Shown one piece after another: positions 33,510-42,268 of a stretch of 64,000 bases of DNA. The notes under the pieces were generated by a model. It was given only the letters and a program-made list of their open reading frames with translations. It ran no database searches and was not told the DNA's origin. The stretch is from Bauldia sp963759235. GTDB lineage: Bacteria > Pseudomonadota > Alphaproteobacteria > Rhizobiales > Kaistiaceae. Every line of letters begins with the position of its first letter. Positions within the stretch are counted from its first letter, which is position 1. The translations under genes and the position numbers were made by a program. The stretch is taken from assembly GCA_963759235.1 (NCBI GenBank), contig CAVWYO010000010.1:62001-126000 (forward strand), given 5' to 3'.

Positions 33510-34631
33510 TTGACGTTGACAACCAGCGACGCAGACCGGGTGAACGAGGCCGTGCGCGCCTTCGCGCAGGGCGAGATGGTGGTGGTCACCGACGACGACG
33601 ACCGCGAGAACGAGGGCGACCTCATCCTCGCCGCCGTCCACGCGACGGCGGAGAAGCTCGCCTTCATCATCCGCCATACCAGCGGCATCGTCTGCGCGCC
33701 GTTGCCACGCGATGCGGCGCGGCGGCTTCATCTCGATCCGATGGTCGCCGACAACGACTCGCCGCAGGGCACCGCCTTCACCGTCTCGGTCGATTTTCGC
33801 CCCGGCACCACCACCGGCATCTCCGCCGAGGAGCGCTGCGCCACCATCCGGGCGCTCGCCAATCCCAATGCCGGCGCCGACGACTTCGCCCGGCCGGGCC
33901 ACATCTTCCCGCTGATCGCCCGCGAGGGCGGCGTCTTGATGCGCTCCGGCCATACCGAGGCCGCCGTCGATCTCTGCCGGCTGGCGAAGCTTGAACCGGT
34001 CGGCGTGCTTGCCGAACTGGTCAATGACGACGGCACCGTGATGCGCGGCGCCGAGGTCACCGCCTTCGCCGAGGAGCACGGGCTGAAACGAATCTCGGTT
34101 GCGGACATCATCGCCTGGCGCCAGCGCAGCGAGAAGCTGGTCGAGCGGGTCGGCGAGTTCCGTATCGCGACGGGCGCCGGACCGGCGCGCGCCATCGCCT
34201 ATCGCACGCAATGGGACCCGACCCAGCATCTCGCCGTCATCTTCGGCGAGATCGGCGACGGCCGTCACCTGCCGGTGAGGCTCCATCGCGAGTCGGTTGC
34301 CCGGGACGTCTTTGCCGCGCAGAGTCCGCTCGATCGTGTCGTTGCCCGGCTCGGCGCGGCCGGTCGCGGCATCATCGTCTATCTGAGGGAAGGTTCGGTC
34401 GGCGTCGCCGCGTCCGACGAGCGTCCCCGCGACCGGGTGACCGGCGAGGAGGAACGGCACGGTTCGGCGGATGCCCGCCAGCGGAGCTGGCGCGAGATCG
34501 GGCTCGGCGCCCAGATCCTGCGCGATCTCGGCGTCACCTCGATCTGCCTGATTGCGTCCCGCGAGCTGCATTATGTCGGGCTGGACGGCTTCGGCATCGC
34601 CATCGAGGAGACCGAGCTCCTCGATACGTAG
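33510..34631 (+). CDS. ribB: 3,4-dihydroxy-2-butanone-4-phosphate synthase with degenerate GCHII half
   Basis: 373 residues from TTG 33510 (GAGG just upstream). The N-terminal ~205 residues are a full DHBP synthase: VVVTDDDDRENEGDLILAA, RPGHIFPLIAREGGVL, RSGHTEAAVDLCRLA, making the four-carbon riboflavin precursor from ribulose 5-phosphate. The C-terminal half aligns with GTP cyclohydrolase II but lacks its zinc cysteines (DVFAAQSPLDRV where CDC is expected) and has REGSVGV for REGRGIGL. Cyclohydrolase activity is therefore unlikely; a separate ribA should exist elsewhere. Confidence 0.94.
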   Translation: MTLTTSDADRVNEAVRAFAQGEMVVVTDDDDRENEGDLILAAVHATAEKLAFIIRHTSGIVCAPLPRDAARRLHLDPMVADNDSPQGTAFTVSVDFRPGTTTGISAEERCATIRALANPNAGADDFARPGHIFPLIAREGGVLMRSGHTEAAVDLCRLAKLEPVGVLAELVNDDGTVMRGAEVTAFAEEHGLKRISVADIIAWRQRSEKLVERVGEFRIATGAGPARAIAYRTQWDPTQHLAVIFGEIGDGRHLPVRLHRESVARDVFAAQSPLDRVVARLGAAGRGIIVYLREGSVGVAASDERPRDRVTGEEERHGSADARQRSWREIGLGAQILRDLGVTSICLIASRELHYVGLDGFGIAIEETELLDT

Positions 34632-34648
34632 ACGAGCCGGCCGCTCCG

Positions 34649-35692
34649 TCATTCGCCGGGCAAATCGCTCTCCTTCCGCTCCGACAGGCGGGCGTTGGCG
34701 CCGCGCCTGAATTCGGAGCGCTCGAAAAACAGGACGATCACCACCGCCATGGCCAAGGGCAGGAGCAGATAGAACAAACGAAACACGATCAGCGCGGCCA
34801 GCACGCTGGAATGGTCCATGTCGTCGAGGCCGATCAAAAAGACAAACTCCAGCACCCCCAGGCCACCCGGCGCGTGCGATATGATCGCGACGGAGAACGA
34901 CGCAACGAAGATGCCGAGGACAGTGAGGAAGCCGGGATTTCCCGCGGCAGGCAGACAGAAATAGATGATTGCCGCGGCACCGGCCAATTCGATGGGACCG
35001 ACGATCAGTTGCCGCAAGACTACTTCCGGCCGCGGGTAGTAGAGATGAAAGCCGCCGATGGTCAGCGGCTTGAAATGAAGCAATGCGCCGATCGCGTAGA
35101 ACACCACCACCGATACCAGCGCCAGGCCGATGACGACGGCGCCCCAATCGGGCACATCGAAGAAACGCTGGACGACGGCTGGCCGGAGGATGACCACCAC
35201 GCCGCCGAGCGACAGCGCGCCAACCAGAAAGGTGACGGTGGTCAGCGCCACCAGCACGCCGATCTCGCCGGCCGACAGGCCGCGCGAGCCGTAGGCCCGG
35301 ATCCGGATGAGGGCGCCGGACAGAAGCGAAGCGCCGATATTGTGGGAGAGCGCATAGGTGGTGAACGACGCCACCATGACGAATGCCCAGTTGATCTTGC
35401 GGCGAAGATGGATCAGCGCGATGCGGTCATATTCGGCAAGTGCGGCGTAGGCGACGAGCGTCGCGGCGATCGCCAGCAACCAGCTTCGACGCGGAATCGC
35501 CGCGACGCTGTCGAGAACGCTTTCCAGCGTGAGATTGGCCACCTCCCGGTAGAGGAGCCAGCCGCAGAAAATCACCGCCAGAATGCCGATCGTCGGCCAG
35601 AAAAAGTGACGATAGCGGTCGAGCCGTTGCAGAAATGACCTGGCGCGCGGCCCCATTCTCAAATCCGGGTCAGTTGTTTCGTTCGCTGCCAT
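34649..35692 (-). CDS. YbhN/LPG-synthase-like transmembrane protein
   Basis: 347 residues with about eight hydrophobic helices (for example FFWPTIGILAVIFCGWLLYR, TTVTFLVGALSLGGVVVIL, ELAGAAAIIYFCLP). HAPGGLGVLEFVFLIGLDD near residue 280 is the diagnostic GGxGxxE-like segment of the UPF0104 family, the flippase-like half of MprF without its synthase domain. Relatives act on lipids or are uncharacterised. Convergent with ribB. Confidence 0.88.
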   Translation of the reverse strand: MAANETTDPDLRMGPRARSFLQRLDRYRHFFWPTIGILAVIFCGWLLYREVANLTLESVLDSVAAIPRRSWLLAIAATLVAYAALAEYDRIALIHLRRKINWAFVMVASFTTYALSHNIGASLLSGALIRIRAYGSRGLSAGEIGVLVALTTVTFLVGALSLGGVVVILRPAVVQRFFDVPDWGAVVIGLALVSVVVFYAIGALLHFKPLTIGGFHLYYPRPEVVLRQLIVGPIELAGAAAIIYFCLPAAGNPGFLTVLGIFVASFSVAIISHAPGGLGVLEFVFLIGLDDMDHSSVLAALIVFRLFYLLLPLAMAVVIVLFFERSEFRRGANARLSERKESDLPGE

Positions 35693-35764
35693 GTTGGCAC
35701 AACTGCGCGCCCATGGCGAAACCAGCGTCGCATGGTCGCAATATGGCGTCGGACCGCCTCGCTT

Positions 35765-36538
35765 TCAGCGGTTTCTCGCCCCGAGCAGGAATTCGTGATT
35801 GCCGTCCGCGCCAACAATCGGTGACTCGATCAGGCCGTCCACCGTCCAGCCCGTCTCTTGCACCCAGGCCGCAATGTCGGCCGCGGCCTTCCGGGCGACT
35901 TCGCGATCGCGGACGACACCGCCCTTGCCGAGCGCCGCGCGGCCTGCCTCGAATTGCGGTTTGACCAGGAACACCCCCCAGGCGTGTGGCGCCGCAAGGG
36001 CGAGGGCCGGCGGCAGCGCCAGGCGCAGCGAAATGAAGCTGACATCGGCAACGACCGCATCGACCCGACCATGGACGTGCGCTGCGGTGAGGTCACGGGC
36101 ATTGACGCCCTCGCGGCTGACGACCGCCGGGTGGTCCCGCAAGCGGTGATGGAGCTGGTCGTGGCCGACATCGACCGCGTAGACGCGCTCGGCGCCCCGC
36201 TCGATCAGAACATCGGTAAACCCGCCGGTACTGGCGCCGAGGTCGAGGACGCGGAGGCCGGCCGGCGAATAGCCGAAATGATCGAGTCCGGCGATCAGCT
36301 TGAGAGCGGCTCGCGACACGTAGCGTCCAGCTGGATCAAGCGCCTCGATCGTCGCATCGGCCGGCACCATCATGGCCGGCCTTTTGGCAGTCTCGCCGTC
36401 GACGAGGATCGTACTGCGGAGGACGGCATCGCGGGCACGGGCCCGGGTTTCAACAATGCCGCGCTCGACCAACGCAAGGTCAAGGCAACTCCGCCCGTCA
36501 GGGACGGACCGAGCGCGGTGAATGTTCATTCTCGACAT
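35765..36538 (-). CDS. tlyA: TlyA family rRNA methyltransferase
   Basis: 257 residues from ATG 36538; ATG 36529 is also possible and the open frame extends far upstream through unrelated sequence. An N-terminal S4 RNA-binding domain (CLDLALVERGIVETRARARD, STILVDG) is followed by an FtsJ-like SAM domain (LRVLDLGASTGGFTDVLIER, VYAVDVGHDQL, VVADVSFISLR, FLVKPQFEAG). TlyA methylates the ribose of rRNA in some species; in others it is called a hemolysin without good evidence. In many relatives it lies next to dxs; here a copper operon separates them. Confidence 0.94.
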   Translation of the reverse strand: MSRMNIHRARSVPDGRSCLDLALVERGIVETRARARDAVLRSTILVDGETAKRPAMMVPADATIEALDPAGRYVSRAALKLIAGLDHFGYSPAGLRVLDLGASTGGFTDVLIERGAERVYAVDVGHDQLHHRLRDHPAVVSREGVNARDLTAAHVHGRVDAVVADVSFISLRLALPPALALAAPHAWGVFLVKPQFEAGRAALGKGGVVRDREVARKAAADIAAWVQETGWTVDGLIESPIVGADGNHEFLLGARNR

Positions 36539-36572
36539 CCGTTTGCCACCGCTCGCGGGGGCGAGACTGGTG

Positions 36573-36710
36573 TCATATGAGACAACCGATAGAAGTCGTG
36601 GCAAGCACGTCGAAATAGACGAGGCTGCCAAACTTCGTCCACAACACCGCACCGCCGGCGACAAGCGCAAGCGCGGCAACGCCGGCGGCGACCTTCGGTA
36701 TACGCGCCAT
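36573..36710 (-). CDS. 45-residue single-helix membrane microprotein
   Basis: A short frame, ATG 36710 to TGA 36573, lies between the SCO1 and tlyA genes in the same direction. AGGG lies about 7 bases upstream. The product has a basic start (MARIPK), one membrane helix (VAAGVAALALVAGGAVLW), then TKFGSLVYFDVLATTSIGC and two more residues. Composition and codon pattern look protein-like, and spacing is operon-like (36 bases from SCO1). I do not recognise a named family. It may be an accessory of the copper operon or a conserved small membrane protein. Confidence 0.6.
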   Translation of the reverse strand: MARIPKVAAGVAALALVAGGAVLWTKFGSLVYFDVLATTSIGCLI

Positions 36711-36746
36711 GACACAACCCTATCATGAAAGCCGTGGGCCTGAGCG

Positions 36747-37349
36747 CTACGAGCCCTCGATGAGACGCTTGAGCTTGGCAAGGGCTGTTTCCGTCTTCTC
36801 CTGGTAGTCGATCGTCCCGGTGAAGGCGCCGTTCTGGTCGAGAAGATAGACCGTCGCGGTGTGATCCATCAGGTAGCCGCCGCCGTCCTGAGGCACCTTT
36901 CGCGCAAACACCCGATACGCCTTGAGGGTCTGATCGATCTCCTCCCGCGTCCCGGTCAAACCGATGATCCGCGGATCGAAGGCCTGCAGATAGTCGGCCA
37001 GCACCTGCTTGGTATCGCGCTCCGGATCGACCGTGACGAAATAGACCTTCAGCTTGTCGGCTTCCGGTCCGAGGTCCTTCATCAGCGTGGTGAGATCGAA
37101 GAGCGTGGTCGGGCAGACGTCGGGACAGAACGTGTAACCGAAGAACATCGCCGACGGATGCCCCTTGAGCGCGGCCTCGGTGACCTTGTTGCCGTGCTGG
37201 TCGGTGAGGGTGAACGGCCCACCCACCGTGGCAACCGCAACGACGGGCGACTCGCCCATCTGGTTCATCACAAGGATCGTGCCAACGGCGGCGATAACCA
37301 CGGCGACGGCCGCCCACGCGACATAGCGGATGATCCTGACCGACTTCAT
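36747..37349 (-). CDS. SCO1/SenC family copper-delivery protein
   Basis: 200 residues; ATG 37349 overlaps the PCuAC stop (ATGA). It has an N-terminal anchor (WAAVAVVIAAVGTILVM) and a thioredoxin-like domain with the copper site FFGYTFCPDVCPTTLFDL (CxxxC) plus the distal histidine in YLMDHTATVYLLD. SCO1 metallates or reduces the CuA site of oxidase subunit II, encoded here by ctaC 20 kb away. PCuAC is its usual partner. Confidence 0.96.
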   Translation of the reverse strand: MKSVRIIRYVAWAAVAVVIAAVGTILVMNQMGESPVVAVATVGGPFTLTDQHGNKVTEAALKGHPSAMFFGYTFCPDVCPTTLFDLTTLMKDLGPEADKLKVYFVTVDPERDTKQVLADYLQAFDPRIIGLTGTREEIDQTLKAYRVFARKVPQDGGGYLMDHTATVYLLDQNGAFTGTIDYQEKTETALAKLKRLIEGS

Positions 37350-37822
37350 TGGCCGGCACCCGGTCCCGGCGAACCGACTGGATAGACCTTGAGGTCGATC
37401 TCCACCGGACCGTTCCTTTCGAAAGTCAATGTCACCGGCAGTTCCGAACCCTCCACGATGCCTTGCTTCAATCCCATAAACATGAGGTGAAACCCGCCGG
37501 GCGCAAGGGTCACGCTGCCATGGCCGGGAATCTCGAGGCCGCCTTCGACCGGACGCATCGTCATCACGCCGTCGACCACCTTCATCTGGTGGATCTGCGA
37601 CATGTCGGCGACGGGGGTCTTGACGGAAACCAGACGATCCGGCGTGTCGCCGGTGTTCGTGATCGTTACATAGCCGGCGCCGGTGGGAGCGTTGGGCGGC
37701 GTGGCCCGCGTCCAAAGGCCGGTGAGTTCCAGGTCACCGACCCTGACCGGATCGGCCAGGGCTGGGCTGCCAAACACGACGGCTGCGGCAACGACGACAA
37801 GCATTTTCGACAACGAAATCAT
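37346..37822 (-). CDS. periplasmic copper chaperone PCu(A)C
   Basis: 158 residues from ATG 37822. Signal peptide MLVVVAAAVVFGSPALA. The copper-binding pattern H(M)x10MX21HXM is represented by HQMKVVDGVMTMRP and the later PGGFHLMFMGLK. PCuAC gives Cu(I) to CuA, usually with SCO1, the next gene. Preceded by a DUF2946-like gene. Confidence 0.95.
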   Translation of the reverse strand: MISLSKMLVVVAAAVVFGSPALADPVRVGDLELTGLWTRATPPNAPTGAGYVTITNTGDTPDRLVSVKTPVADMSQIHQMKVVDGVMTMRPVEGGLEIPGHGSVTLAPGGFHLMFMGLKQGIVEGSELPVTLTFERNGPVEIDLKVYPVGSPGPGAGQ

Positions 37823-37892
37823 GATCCTCTCCTGACGCGTGGCGAACGGAGGTCCGCGGCCCGCGTCCCTGTTTGAGTTGCGGGGTAGCGCT

Positions 37893-38273
37893 TCAGGCGA
37901 GGATAGGAGGGCCGCGGGCGTTCGGCCGGAACAGCACCGCGGCGGGCGGGGTGCTGGCGGGCAGGAAGTCAGGACGACCTGTGCCACGCGTCGGAATTTC
38001 GGCGATCGGCCCGCCGTCAACGGCGAGGGCGAGTTGCGCGGGCATGCAGCCGGCGCAGCAGCAGTCGCTCCGCTGATCGCCAGCGGGAAGCGAACGATCA
38101 CCGTGACCCGACGACGCCGCGCAAAAGACGGAGGCATGATCGCTGCCGGCCGCCATCGAACCGAGGTGTATGCCGGCGGCAAATGCGTTGACGAGCAGAA
38201 GGATCGCCATGGCGCGCGCCAGCGATCGTCCGTCTGCGCTCCTCAGCGCGGCAAGGAACGAGGTTTCCCGCAT
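37893..38273 (-). CDS. DUF2946-like small membrane protein
   Basis: 126 residues. N-terminal hydrophobic segment (ARAMAILLLVNAFAAGIHLG), then a cysteine-rich stretch, VFCAASSG and SDCCCAGCMP, ending in a proline-rich tail. The pattern resembles DUF2946 proteins, which are often near copper-resistance or oxidase genes. A metal-binding role is plausible from the CCCAGC cluster and the PCuAC/SCO1 neighbours, but is not established. Confidence 0.65.
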   Translation of the reverse strand: MRETSFLAALRSADGRSLARAMAILLLVNAFAAGIHLGSMAAGSDHASVFCAASSGHGDRSLPAGDQRSDCCCAGCMPAQLALAVDGGPIAEIPTRGTGRPDFLPASTPPAAVLFRPNARGPPILA

Positions 38274-38323
38274 CGGACTGTTTAGCGTGCCTCAGCCGTC
38301 ATAAAGGGGCGTCAGATCGTCTC

Positions 38324-40240
38324 TCAGGCGCGGCGCGACGCGAAATCCCCCTCGCGCCCAAGCACGGCGAAGACCGCCGAGACGATGCCACGGGCATCAA
38401 GCCCGGCGGCGGCGTACATCGCTTCAGGCTTGTCCTGATCGACGAAGCGGTCCGGCATGGCGAGCGGTCGCACCTTCAACCCGCTGTCGAGCGCTCCCGA
38501 CGCCGCCAGATGGTTGAGGACGTGGCTGCCGAAACCGCCCGGCGCGCCCTCCTCCACCGTGATCAGCACCTCGTGCTCCCGGGCAAGGCGGTCGATGAGG
38601 TCGACGTCCAGCGGCTTGGCAAACCGGGCATCGGCGACCGTCGTCGGCAGGCCGTGCGCGTCGAGTTCCTCCGCAGCAGCGAGGCACTCGGCCAGTCGGC
38701 CGCCGTAGGAAAGCAGCGCGACCTTGGTTCCCTCGCGGAGGATCCGCCCGCGGCCGATTTCGAGCGGCACACCTGCCTCCGGCAGGTCGACCCCGATCCC
38801 CTCGCCGCGCGGAAAGCGGAAAGCGGACGGCCGATCGTCGATCGCAGCCGCCGTCGCGACCATATGGACGAGTTCCGCTTCGTCGCCGGCCGCCATCACC
38901 ACGAAGCCGGGCAGGCAAGCGAGATAGGCGGTGTCGAACGATCCCGCATGGGTGGGCCCGTCGGCGCCGACGAAGCCGGCTCGGTCGATGGCGAAGCGAA
39001 CCGGCAGGCGCTGAATGGCGACGTCATGGACCACCTGGTCGTAGGCGCGCTGCAGGAAGGTCGAATAGATCGCGGCGAACGGCCTGTAGCCTTCCGAGGC
39101 GAGGCCGGCTGCAAAGGTGACACCGTGCTGCTCGGCGATGCCGACATCGAAACAGCGATCCGGGAACCGTCCGGCGAAGAGGTCGAGGCCGGTGCCGCTC
39201 GGCATGGCTGCGGTGATCGCGACGATCTTCTCGTCTTTCTCCGCCTCGCCGATCAGCGCCTTGGCGAAGACCTTGGTATAGGAGGGAAGGTTGGCGGTGC
39301 TCTTGGCCTGCTGGCCGGTCACCACGTCGAATTTGGCGACCCCGTGGTATTTGTCGGCTGAGGCCTCCGCCGGGGCATAGCCTTTCCCCTTCTTGGTCAC
39401 GACGTGGACAAGAACCGGCCCGTTTCGCATGTCCCGGACGTTCTTCAACACCGGGAGGAGATGGTCGAGATTGTGCCCGTCGATGGGACCGACGTAATAG
39501 AAGCCGAGTTCCTCGAACAGCGTGCCGCCAGTCCAGAAGCTCCGTGCGAATTCCTCGGTGAGCTTGGCCTTGTCGCGGAAGAAGCGGGGGAATGCACTGG
39601 CGATCCTCTTGCCGACGCGGCGGAACGACCGATAGGTGCAACTCGACACCAGCCTGGCGAGATGGGCCGACAGCGCGCCGACCGGCGGAGCGATCGACAT
39701 GTCGTTGTCGTTGAGGATGACGATCAGCCTCGACTTGAGGTGACCGGCATTGTTCATCGCCTCGTAGGCCATGCCGGCCGACATCGCACCGTCGCCGATG
39801 ACGCAGACGATCCGGTTGTCGTCGCCCGACAAGTCGCGGGCGACCGCCATGCCGAGGCCGGCCGAAATCGACGTCGAGGAATGGGCAGCCCCGAACGCAT
39901 CGTACTCGCTTTCGCTGCGCTTGGTGAAACCGGACAGACCTCCCGGCTGGCGCAGGGTGCGGATGCGGTTCCGCCGGCCGGTCAGGATCTTGTGGGGATA
40001 GGCCTGATGGCCAACGTCCCAGATCAGACGGTCGCGCGGGGTGTCGAAGACATAGTGCAACGCGACCGTCAACTCGACCACGCCAAGGCCGGCGCCGAGA
40101 TGGCCGCCGGTCACGGAAACCGCGGAAATCGTTTCCCGGCGCAGTTCTTCGGCGAGCTGCGGTAATGCCTGCTCGTTCAGCTTGCGAAGATCCGCAGGGA
40201 GTTGAACAGAGTCGAGGAGCGGCGTCGGCGAGGGCGTCAT
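38324..40240 (-). CDS. dxs: 1-deoxy-D-xylulose-5-phosphate synthase
   Basis: 638 residues, thiamine-diphosphate enzyme condensing pyruvate and glyceraldehyde 3-phosphate, first step of the MEP pathway. Motifs: VTGGHLGAGLGVVELTVALH, WDVGHQAYPHKILTGRR, CVIGDGAMSAGMAYEAMNNA (ThDP binding), RFAIDRAGFVGADGPTHAG, and VTVEEGAPGGFGSHVLNHL. Also feeds thiamine and pyridoxal synthesis in many bacteria. Together with ispH it gives two MEP genes in this window. The upstream gap to pirin (40241-40465) contains no gene. Confidence 0.98.
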   Translation of the reverse strand: MTPSPTPLLDSVQLPADLRKLNEQALPQLAEELRRETISAVSVTGGHLGAGLGVVELTVALHYVFDTPRDRLIWDVGHQAYPHKILTGRRNRIRTLRQPGGLSGFTKRSESEYDAFGAAHSSTSISAGLGMAVARDLSGDDNRIVCVIGDGAMSAGMAYEAMNNAGHLKSRLIVILNDNDMSIAPPVGALSAHLARLVSSCTYRSFRRVGKRIASAFPRFFRDKAKLTEEFARSFWTGGTLFEELGFYYVGPIDGHNLDHLLPVLKNVRDMRNGPVLVHVVTKKGKGYAPAEASADKYHGVAKFDVVTGQQAKSTANLPSYTKVFAKALIGEAEKDEKIVAITAAMPSGTGLDLFAGRFPDRCFDVGIAEQHGVTFAAGLASEGYRPFAAIYSTFLQRAYDQVVHDVAIQRLPVRFAIDRAGFVGADGPTHAGSFDTAYLACLPGFVVMAAGDEAELVHMVATAAAIDDRPSAFRFPRGEGIGVDLPEAGVPLEIGRGRILREGTKVALLSYGGRLAECLAAAEELDAHGLPTTVADARFAKPLDVDLIDRLAREHEVLITVEEGAPGGFGSHVLNHLAASGALDSGLKVRPLAMPDRFVDQDKPEAMYAAAGLDARGIVSAVFAVLGREGDFASRRA

Positions 40241-40465
40241 TGGCGCAAAAGACCGTCCCTGTCGTGATTCGAGCTTCGGCAGCCCTTCAGAGTTGCACTA
40301 TAGCAGCTTGCCAAGGGGCATGCAGTACGGCGAAGGCCCCCTCTCCGCGTCCGGAAGCAAAATCCATCCCCAAGGGTTAACGGTCGGGCCGCATATAAGC
40401 GGGTCGATTGTGGCAACCGCCGGGCGGCGAGATCGCCGAAGCGGGATTGGATCGGCTTCGCCGTG

Positions 40466-41383
40466 TCATGCAGGCAGCGGAATGAATTCCTTCTCGTCGC
40501 CGAATACCTTGTCGAAGCGGCCGAGCCGCCAGTCATTCTTGGCCGCCTCGATCCGTTCCTTCGACGACGAGACGAAGTTCCACCAGATATGGCGCGGACC
40601 GTCCATGGCCTCGCCGCCGAGAAGCATCAGGCGCGCCGGCGTCAGTGCCTCGATCACAAGACCGTCGCCGGGACGGAAGACCACCAGGCGGCCGGCTTCG
40701 AAGCGGTCGCCGGCGATCACGATCGTGCCGTCGAGCAGAAACGCAGCCCGCTCCTCGTGGCCGGCGTCGACGGGGAGCCTGGCGCCAGCGTCAAGCGCTA
40801 CGTCGGCATAGAACATGTCGCCGAACGTCTCGACCGGTGAACGTTCGCCGTAGAGCGAGCCGACAATCAGGCGGACCGACGCGCCGTCGCCGCCGACCAC
40901 CGGCAGGTCGTCCTTGGCGTGGTGAAAGAAGGTCGGCGAAATCTCCTCCCGATCCTTGGGCAGGGCAACCCAGGTCTGGAATCCGAGAATCCGATGGCGC
41001 TGCCCGCGATGCCCGATCGGAGCGCGCTCGGAATGGGCGATGCCCCGGCCGGCGGTCATCCAGTTGACGTCGCCGGGTCTGATGACCTGCTCGCTGCCGA
41101 TCGAATCGCGATGCACGATGGTGCCCTCGTGGATATAGGTCACCGTCGCCAATCCGATATGGGGATGGGGGCGAACGTCGAACTTCTCGCTGACAAGCAC
41201 CTCGGCCGGCCCGGCCTGGTCGAAGAGGATGAACGGACCGACCATCTGGCGCTCGGCCGACGGCAGCACGCGTCCGACCGTGAACCCGCCGAGGTCCTTC
41301 GCCCTCGGCACGATGACGGTGTCGATCAGATCGGCGGCGCGGGCGTCGCCAAAGGCCGGGTCGGGAAGCGGAAGCGGGCGCAT
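40466..41383 (-). CDS. pirin family protein
   Basis: 305 residues. Bicupin; the N-terminal cupin has the metal ligands in FDVRPHPHIGLATVTYIHEG and WMTAGRGIAHSER, followed by GFQTWVALPK. The C-terminal half has the weaker second cupin, with VFRPGDGLVIEALTPARLML. Some pirins are quercetin dioxygenases, others are regulators. Position between dxs and xseB is typical for the order. Confidence 0.94.
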   Translation of the reverse strand: MRPLPLPDPAFGDARAADLIDTVIVPRAKDLGGFTVGRVLPSAERQMVGPFILFDQAGPAEVLVSEKFDVRPHPHIGLATVTYIHEGTIVHRDSIGSEQVIRPGDVNWMTAGRGIAHSERAPIGHRGQRHRILGFQTWVALPKDREEISPTFFHHAKDDLPVVGGDGASVRLIVGSLYGERSPVETFGDMFYADVALDAGARLPVDAGHEERAAFLLDGTIVIAGDRFEAGRLVVFRPGDGLVIEALTPARLMLLGGEAMDGPRHIWWNFVSSSKERIEAAKNDWRLGRFDKVFGDEKEFIPLPA

Positions 41384-41451
41384 GTTTTAAGCCTCATTGG
41401 GAGAGACCCGTCAGATAGTGCCGCCGCGGGGCGTAGCAAGCGGCCGGCGGC

Positions 41452-41715
41452 TCAGAACGGCGTGTCGTCGTCGAGCGGCTCGGTCCCCGCCGGCTTGCCG
41501 TCGGCGCCGAGCCTGATCTTCTCGACCCGGCCCTCGGCCTCCTTCAGCAATTTCTCGCAATGGGCTTTCAGCGCCTCGCCTCGTTCGTAGATGGCGATCG
41601 ATTCCTCAAGATCGACCTTGCCCTGCTCAAGACGCTGAACGATCGATTCGAGCTCCTCGAGCGCCTTCTCGAAGGTTAGCTCGCCAACGGGCACGGGCGG
41701 ATTGCTATCCGGCAT
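41452..41715 (-). CDS. xseB: exodeoxyribonuclease VII small subunit
   Basis: 87 residues from ATG 41715, with AGGAG 5 bases upstream, giving the usual family length; a longer frame begins at 41763. XseB joins XseA to degrade single-stranded DNA. Signature: LTFEKALEELESIVQRLEQG, KVDLEESIAIYERGEALKAH, CEKLLKEAEGRVEKI. xseA is not in this window. Confidence 0.96.
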   Translation of the reverse strand: MPDSNPPVPVGELTFEKALEELESIVQRLEQGKVDLEESIAIYERGEALKAHCEKLLKEAEGRVEKIRLGADGKPAGTEPLDDDTPF

Positions 41716-41815
41716 TTGGTCTCCTGGTCGGCCGCCTGACGGGCCGCCTTGTCGAGGCTTCATCAGACCCTTCTATATGGGCCTCAATCGAAACGGCCAA
41801 GCACCTATCGATCTC

Positions 41816-42268
41816 CTATGGCCGGTCGTCGAGTTCCTTCAGCATTTCCATGAACCGCCGGAACCGGGCGTCTCCCAGCACCGCGTGATAGCGGTCCTCG
41901 ATGTCCTGCTTGACGGCATTGGCGTCGGCGAGCAGCTTCCGGCCGGCCGCGGTGAAGACGATGAGCTTGCCGCGCCGATCGCCAGGGTCCGGCTTCCGTT
42001 CGATAATTCCGTCCCCGACAAGCTCGTCGAGAAGCTGCTGAACCGCCTGCTTGCTCAGCGCCATCCGCCGCACCAGCTCAGACTGGCGGATGCCGTTGCG
42101 CCCGACATGCATGATGACGTTGGCGCGGGCTTCCGTCGCCCATGGATAGCCCATCGCCACCAGGCCTTCGTCAAGTTCGCGCTTCCAGCGCTGGGTCGCA
42201 CGCCAGAGGCGAATCCCGACATGGTCGAGCAACTCGGGCCAGTCTTTTTCGTCAAGCTTCTTGACCAA
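41816..42268 (-). CDS. MarR family transcriptional regulator
   Basis: 150 residues from TTG 42268, with a weak CAGGA upstream. Winged-helix MarR: LVRRMALSKQAVQQLLDELV as the DNA-reading helix, then GIIERKPDPGDRRGKLIVFT as the wing. Divergent from the cupin gene. Two identical 15-bp palindromes, one inside its first codons and one 36 bp away, flank the promoter of that gene, suggesting it represses the cupin and perhaps itself. Confidence 0.92.
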   Translation of the reverse strand: MVKKLDEKDWPELLDHVGIRLWRATQRWKRELDEGLVAMGYPWATEARANVIMHVGRNGIRQSELVRRMALSKQAVQQLLDELVGDGIIERKPDPGDRRGKLIVFTAAGRKLLADANAVKQDIEDRYHAVLGDARFRRFMEMLKELDDRP

